From positions 1 to 9,518 of the forward strand of contig JACVJA010000029.1 of NCBI GenBank assembly GCA_015661035.1: 9,518 nucleotides of DNA, in the 5' to 3' direction. This DNA comes from Candidatus Calidifonticultor daggyaiensis (GTDB lineage: Bacteria > Actinomycetota > Humimicrobiia > Humimicrobiales > Humimicrobiaceae). Positions within the stretch are counted from its first letter, which is position 1. Every line of letters begins with the position of its first letter. The notes under the pieces were generated by a model, which saw nothing but the letters and a program-made list of their open reading frames with translations, searched no databases and was not told where the DNA came from. The position numbers and the translations under genes were made by a program. Below, piece after piece: positions 5,587 through 9,518 of this stretch.

Positions 5587-6414
5587 TTAAATTTTTGCCA
5601 ATTCTCCTAAAGCTTTTTCCTTTTCCTCTAGATTTGGAGCTTTGCCATGCCAGTCACACTGGTTTTCCATAAAAGAAACACCTTTGCCTTTAGTAGTATT
5701 TGCAACTATGCAATAAGGTTTTTTCTTAACTTTATAAGAATTCATAATTGCTGAATCGATTTGGGAAAAATCATGTCCGTTAATTTCAGCAACCTCCCAA
5801 CCAAATGATTTCCATTTATCAATCATTGGCTCAGTATTCATTATATCTTTGGTGAAACCATCAATTTGCAATCCATTCCTATCAACAATAGCAACTAAAT
5901 TGTCTAATTTGTAATGAGCTGCTGCCATTGCAGCTTCCCATATTTGACCTTCATCACACTCACCATCTCCAACAATTGCAAATACCTTACAATTAAGGCT
6001 ATCAAGCTTAGCACCCAAGGCCATACCTACTGCGCAAGACAATCCTTGACCTAAAGAACCAGTGGTAATTTCTATGCCTGGAGTTTTTTTCATATCTGGG
6101 TGGCCTTGTAAAATACTTCCATACTTTCTTAGTGTTAATAGATGAGATTTATCAAAATAACCTTTTTCAGCAAGCGCTGCATACAACACTGGACAAGCAT
6201 GACCTTTTGATAAAATTACCCTATCTCTATCTATGGAATAAGAATATTCGGGGCCTAATTTAAATTTTCCACTAAAATACAAATATGTTACAACATCAGC
6301 AATAGATAAAGATCCTCCAGAATGACCTGAACCTGAAGCACACAGCATTTCAACAATATCAACTCTAATTTGCTTAGCAATATCTTTTAATTTTTTTATT
6401 TCTGTTTTATCCAT
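5587..6414 (-). CDS. Transketolase, N-terminal (TPP-binding) subunit of a split enzyme
   Basis: This 275-residue protein is the complete N-terminal domain of transketolase, as found in two-gene transketolases. It binds thiamine diphosphate and, with a separate C-terminal subunit, moves two-carbon units between sugar phosphates in the pentose phosphate pathway. Motifs are GSGHSGGSLS (28-37), LSKGHACP (68-75), LQGHPD (102-107), TTGSLGQGLS (117-126), the TPP motif GDGECDEGQ (149-157) ending at DRNG (178-181, metal-binding Asn180), and DWHGKAP (254-260). The protein ends naturally at AKI, as N-subunits do, so it is not a truncation. A partner C-subunit normally follows immediately, but here the next gene is the convergent dehydrogenase. 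Its AGAAAGG sequence is 14 bases from the ATG, longer than usual, and no in-frame start lies closer to it. Cytoplasmic. Confidence 0.95.
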   Translation of the reverse strand: MDKTEIKKLKDIAKQIRVDIVEMLCASGSGHSGGSLSIADVVTYLYFSGKFKLGPEYSYSIDRDRVILSKGHACPVLYAALAEKGYFDKSHLLTLRKYGSILQGHPDMKKTPGIEITTGSLGQGLSCAVGMALGAKLDSLNCKVFAIVGDGECDEGQIWEAAMAAAHYKLDNLVAIVDRNGLQIDGFTKDIMNTEPMIDKWKSFGWEVAEINGHDFSQIDSAIMNSYKVKKKPYCIVANTTKGKGVSFMENQCDWHGKAPNLEEKEKALGELAKI

Positions 6415-6673
6415 CTTAAATTTCTTAACCTTTCTATCTAAAAAATTTTTTATTATCTAAAAAATAAAATATTTTTAAGGCTTATCTTATTGTAAAACTT
6501 GTACTTATAAAAAATCGTTAATTATTAAATTGTATTTAACTGATAATTAATAATACTATAATTAATAAATATTAGAAATATATTAGCAATATTAAAATTT
6601 AAAAATATTAAATAGGGTGCTTTTATAAAATAGCAAATACTTTAAAAAAATATTTCAAAATAATTAAAATAAT

Positions 6674-6711
6674 GGGCAATAAATTTGTAAAATATTACAA
6701 ACTCATTGCCC
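6674..6711. terminator. 38-nt hairpin, possible terminator or small-RNA end
   Basis: GGGCAAT (6674-6680) pairs with ATTGCCC (6705-6711), and TTTGTAA (6684-6690) pairs with TTACAAA (6695-6701). A 3x3 internal loop separates the two stems and AATA caps them. It is by far the most G/C-rich, best-paired element in the gap. Downstream on the minus strand is a T-rich tract (ATTATTTTAATTATTTT). On the plus strand the tail is less T-rich. It lies about 295 bp past the DUF4190 stop, so it could end a long 3' tail or a separate short transcript. Confidence 0.45.
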
Positions 6712-6864
6712 CTTATTATATTAATAAAATACTCTAAAAATTATATAAATTTAAGAAATAAAAAGCACTTAAAACCAATAGCACTTTATAAGGGTTTTTA
6801 AAAAATATAACTATTATAATAACTATTATAAATACAATCTATTAATAAATATAACTTTTATTTT

Positions 6865-6898
6865 TTGATAATTAACCAATTGATTATAATTAACCAAT
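6865..6898. repeat. Direct repeat ATAATTAACCAAT, twice
   Basis: ATAATTAACCAAT occurs exactly at 6868-6880 and 6886-6898, inside two nearly tandem TTGAT-AATTAACCAA units that differ by a 3-bp insertion. It sits downstream of the DUF4190 gene in non-coding DNA, and no role is evident. Confidence 0.6.
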
Positions 6899-7006
6899 AC
6901 TGCTAACTATAACTTACTATTATAGCTATAAATATAAAAAAACCTTTAAAAATCAGTTATAAATGTAAAAATATGCTTCTAAAATAAATTACATATTACT
7001 TTAATT

Positions 7007-7306
7007 CTAGTAACTGCTAAGTGCACCACCTACTGCAGCTGCAGCAATACCCCAGACAGTTGCAATAATTATCATTGAAAGTACCCATGGAAGAACAACA
7101 CCAAGAACAATACCAGTAATATCAAATTTTTTACCTGCTGCACCAGATTCACCTTTGCTAATTTTTACCAGATCAATTATACCAAGTATAATTGCAGCTA
7201 GACCTACAGCCCAACCAGCAAAAGGAATTATTGCACAGATACCACATATAAGGGAAGCTTTTGACATTGGGCTTGCTACGTTTGTTGAAGTGCTTACGTC
7301 TTGCAT
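7007..7306 (-). CDS. Small DUF4190-type two-helix membrane protein
   Basis: This 99-residue protein has a short polar N-terminus (MQDVSTSTNVASPMSK), then two long hydrophobic segments (about 17-46 and 62-91) joined by a short polar loop DLVKISKGESGAAGKKFD. The pattern SKASLICGICAIIPFAGWAVGLAAIILGIIDL (seen as SKASLICGIC and AIILGIIDL), then a glycine-rich second helix starting ITGIVLGVV, is characteristic of the DUF4190 family, whose function is unknown. Relatives often carry a Pro/Gln-rich or zinc-ribbon head, which is absent here. AAAGGAG four bases before the ATG firmly sets the start. It has long non-coding DNA on both sides and is probably transcribed alone. Confidence 0.8.
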   Translation of the reverse strand: MQDVSTSTNVASPMSKASLICGICAIIPFAGWAVGLAAIILGIIDLVKISKGESGAAGKKFDITGIVLGVVLPWVLSMIIIATVWGIAAAAVGGALSSY

Positions 7307-7678
7307 TTGACTCCTTTCATTTATTGCTTGTTATAAAAAGTTTTTATTTTTGAAAAAATGTCAAGAACGATTAAATCTATATTGAAATTATACAAAATTT
7401 AGTTTCTCAAATGCTATATAAATGTTATATTGATTAGTATAGATTATATTTATATTAGTTATTATATTTTTTTTAAAAGATACTTGCAATTAGAATTATT
7501 ATTTTTTTTAAAAAAAATAAGACTTTAATTATTAGAGTTTTAAAACTTAAAGCTTAGTTTGAATTAAAAAAAAGTAAATTTAATTAAAAATATAGCAGCA
7601 AAAAAATAGTTTAAATTAGAAGAATAAATTAATAAAATATTATTATTATAGTGTTATCGTTTTTATTTTAAATTCTAG
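7307..7678. other. 372-bp A/T-rich gap holding the DUF4190 promoter region
   Basis: No gene is supported here on either strand. On the minus strand a perfect TATAAT at 7392-7387 could be the -10 of the DUF4190 gene, with transcription starting near 7380 and a leader of about 74 nt, but no good -35 is placed in front of it. A TTGACA (7364-7359, minus) is nearer the gene but lacks a -10 at usable distance. The remainder, toward 7678, is long A and T runs with no paired structure of note. Confidence 0.4.
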
Positions 7679-8062
7679 TTAATAATGCCGTTTAATTTTA
7701 AAGTTCTGCCACATTGCAAAAACTAAAATACTTACAATAATTACAGATGTAATTAAAATAGGTAAAAAATATTTATCATTTTTATTTGTGGCAATATTTG
7801 ATGTATTAACTAATTTCCCCTTAGAATCTGTATATTCATTTAACCTTACTAAATTGTTTGATTTGATTATTGATTCATTTTGAATTTTTTCAAATTTTAA
7901 AATTTCACTTTCAGGATATAATTTACCAGGAGATCCCAAAATAATAAGGTTTGTTAAAATAAATAATAATATATAAATATTTATTAATCTTTTAATAAAC
8001 ATAATTTTTATAATAAAATATATTAATATTTTTATATATTTATTATAAATAAAAATAAGCAT
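7679..8062 (-). CDS. Hypothetical short membrane protein with N-terminal signal and C-terminal anchor
   Basis: I do not recognise this protein. The stop is firm but the start is uncertain. The longest frame begins at 8062 (127 residues). An internal ATG at 8002 gives 107 residues beginning MFIKRLINIYILLFI, a better signal-peptide shape ending near ILGSPG. Neither start has a Shine-Dalgarno. After the signal comes a polar, Lys/Asn/Ser/Glu-rich segment of about 55 residues (PESEILKFEKIQNES...), then a second hydrophobic helix (YFLPILITSVIIVSILVFAMW) and a short basic tail NFKIKRHY. The topology would be an extracytoplasmic loop held by a C-terminal anchor. It is divergent from the alpha/beta hydrolase gene, 199 bp away. 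A charged C-tail and interpretable topology argue that it is real. Weak translation signals and extreme A/T content argue for caution. Confidence 0.5.
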   Translation of the reverse strand: MLIFIYNKYIKILIYFIIKIMFIKRLINIYILLFILTNLIILGSPGKLYPESEILKFEKIQNESIIKSNNLVRLNEYTDSKGKLVNTSNIATNKNDKYFLPILITSVIIVSILVFAMWQNFKIKRHY

Positions 8063-8261
8063 TTGTCAATATATATATCAATATAATACTTTTTATGATA
8101 TTAAACCTTTTTACTATGTTATTATAAATTTACAATTTTCTAAAAACTAAATTTAACCTATAATATTTAAGTAAAAATTTAAATATGTTATATCCACTAT
8201 AAAAAAATTAAGTTAAAAACTATTAATAAATTATTTTTTAAGACGGTTATAGGCATCAATT

Positions 8262-9488
8262 ATGAACATAAATAAAATTATAAAGCCGCTTTTTAAGACT
8301 ATAATAAAGGAAAATCAAATATTAGAAGATAAAAACAACTTAAAATTAGAAGATACAAACACCCTAAAAATTTTCGAATTAAAAGAATTAGAATTGGGAA
8401 AATATAAAAAAGTTTTTTCTGGTTATTTAGACAATCTAGTAAAAAATTTATACAAAAGAAAAAAGTATGAAAAATTAAGCTTTAGGGCTTGGAGCATAAC
8501 ATTTGAATCTGATTACAAAACAAATAACTCTAATAACGACAATGTATATACAGAATTTTTCATTCCTATAAAATTATACTCATATTTAGAAAATGAAAAA
8601 ATTTTAAAGAATGAAAATAAGAACAAAGAAATAATATTGAACAAAGAACTGTCAATTGATATAGTAATTTTGCTGCATGGTTTTAACAGCAATTTAAATA
8701 AGCTTCATAATTATTATCATTTTATTAAAAGTGCTCTTGGCAATAACTTTTGCTGTCTTTTTATAAATTTACCCTACCATTTAAATAGAACTCCGCCGGG
8801 GGAAAAAAGCGGGGAACGATTAATACAAAGTAAAGATTTCGAAACTCTTGAGTTTTTCCACCAAGCAGTTGTCGATATTCAAAAGGCCATAGCTGTTATT
8901 GAACATAATTTTTTTAGGCAAGTCAAAAATTTAAACATTAAATTTTATATTTGCGGTATTAGTCTGGGTGCAATGGTTTCAACAATTGCACTTGCATGGA
9001 ATAAAAAAATAACAAAAGGAGTCCTCATACAAGGCGGCGGAAATTGGGATGAAATATATTGGAATAGTTTAGTAAGAGTAATAATGAGGGGTTGTTTTAT
9101 TGATAAAGAAAAAATATCCAGAAATCAAGCAAAACAGTTTTACCAGCCAATAAATATTTTTTTAGAAGAATTAAAAAAAATTAAACAAAAAAATTATAAT
9201 TCAGAATTATTTTTTGATTCTGAATTAAGTAATTATCCTGAACTTGCAAAATTTCCTCAAAAAACATGGTTTTTATCTGACCCTTTAACTAGCGCAGTAT
9301 TAGTAGACCCAGATAAAGTTTTAATGATTAACTCAAAATTTGATTTTTTATTCTCTAAAAATTCAACTATTCAGTTAAATAATGCATTAAGGCAACCAAA
9401 ATTATACTGGCTTAACAATTTTCATACTTCTAGAGTACTCAGGTTTAAAAAACTGCAAGAATTAATTTTTAACTTTTACAAGAGCTGA
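8262..9488 (+). CDS. Alpha/beta hydrolase fold protein (putative esterase)
   Basis: This 408-residue protein has an alpha/beta hydrolase core in its C-terminal two-thirds. The oxyanion-hole strand IVILLHGFNSN (134-144) is followed by LFINLPYHLNRTPPGEKSGER (167-186, its centre LPYHLNRTPPGEKSGER), the nucleophile elbow CGISLGAM with Ser234 (231-238), a likely acid Asp361 in MINSKFDFLF (355-364) and His388 in NNFHTSR (385-391). The PYH-RTP-G--SGER block resembles a subgroup of uncharacterised bacterial hydrolases related to the ABHD18 type. The substrate is unknown. No signal peptide or membrane helix is seen. The first 130 residues are Lys/Asn/Glu-rich with a low-complexity stretch at 85-128 (KTNNSNNDN, NENKNKE). 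A weak AGG about ten bases before the ATG is the only ribosome site. It appears to be a single-gene unit, and the 30 bases after it show no clear terminator. Confidence 0.85.
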   Translation: MNINKIIKPLFKTIIKENQILEDKNNLKLEDTNTLKIFELKELELGKYKKVFSGYLDNLVKNLYKRKKYEKLSFRAWSITFESDYKTNNSNNDNVYTEFFIPIKLYSYLENEKILKNENKNKEIILNKELSIDIVILLHGFNSNLNKLHNYYHFIKSALGNNFCCLFINLPYHLNRTPPGEKSGERLIQSKDFETLEFFHQAVVDIQKAIAVIEHNFFRQVKNLNIKFYICGISLGAMVSTIALAWNKKITKGVLIQGGGNWDEIYWNSLVRVIMRGCFIDKEKISRNQAKQFYQPINIFLEELKKIKQKNYNSELFFDSELSNYPELAKFPQKTWFLSDPLTSAVLVDPDKVLMINSKFDFLFSKNSTIQLNNALRQPKLYWLNNFHTSRVLRFKKLQELIFNFYKS

Positions 9489-9518
9489 TAGCAATAGCAG
9501 ATAAAAATTATTTTTTTA

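Larger units (their letters stand above)
6415..7006. other. 592-bp A/T-rich gap between transketolase and DUF4190 genes
   Basis: No open frame with a ribosome site and family signature was found on either strand. It holds the leader of the transketolase gene (including AGAAAGG at 6437-6429 region on the minus strand), a near-palindrome TGCTTTTATAAAATAGCA (6618-6635), the strong hairpin at 6674-6711, an AGCACTT direct repeat (6764-6770, 6780-6786), a weak AAAACC/GGGTTTT stem (6771-6799), and the direct repeat at 6865-6898. It could carry a small RNA, and the hairpin is the main reason to think so. Confidence 0.5.

Noticed and set aside
6672..6737. 21-codon open frame (MGNKFVKYYKLIAPYY...) across the hairpin
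   Set aside because: No Shine-Dalgarno, very short, and its start region is better explained as one arm of the hairpin.
7359..7364. Perfect TTGACA (minus strand) as -35 of DUF4190
   Set aside because: No -10-like hexamer lies 16-18 bp downstream; TATAAC is 23 bp away.
9484..9518. Terminator after the alpha/beta hydrolase gene
   Set aside because: Only a 3-bp CTG/CAG pairing precedes the T-run and the window ends there, so a terminator cannot be supported.

Overview
This is a very A/T-rich bacterial window (well under one-third G+C by eye) that uses the standard code with ordinary TGA/TAA stops. It reads as chromosomal metabolic DNA. I see no phage, transposase, CRISPR, rRNA or tRNA. The gene families (CbiM with a PDGLE partner, NikR, DUF3048, DUF4190, split transketolase) suit an anaerobic low-GC Gram-positive-like or deep-branching bacterium. 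The sequence alone does not fix the phylum.

Left part (1-1589) is a nickel-homeostasis locus. The membrane subunit cbiM and the start of a PDGLE-domain small subunit run leftward, and the regulator gene nikR runs rightward. Between them lies a 10-bp inverted repeat of the form GTGTTAC-N13-GTAACAC, which matches the known non-enterobacterial NikR operator. It overlaps a plausible cbiM promoter, so nickel-bound NikR probably shuts off the importer. nikR itself has no Shine-Dalgarno sequence and may be leaderless.

Middle part (1735-6414) holds carbon-metabolism genes and one envelope gene: a DUF4432 aldose-epimerase-like protein and a membrane-anchored DUF3048 (YerB-like) protein on the minus strand, then a plus-strand Ldh_2-family NAD(P)-dependent 2-hydroxyacid dehydrogenase, and convergent to it the N-terminal (TPP-binding) half of a split transketolase. 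The matching C-terminal half is not adjacent on either side. DUF4432, the dehydrogenase and transketolase could all serve sugar or sugar-acid catabolism, but they are not one operon.

Right part (6415-9518) is gene-poor. There are two long A/T-rich intergenic stretches, one containing a strong 38-nt hairpin, then a small two-helix DUF4190 membrane protein, an unrecognised short membrane protein, and a plus-strand alpha/beta hydrolase with a clear Ser-Asp-His triad.

I do not see a convincing new multi-gene system. The most rewarding items are the NikR operator arrangement, the orphan transketolase half, the stacked short tandem duplications at the 5' end of the DUF3048 gene, and the unexplained hairpin at 6674-6711.
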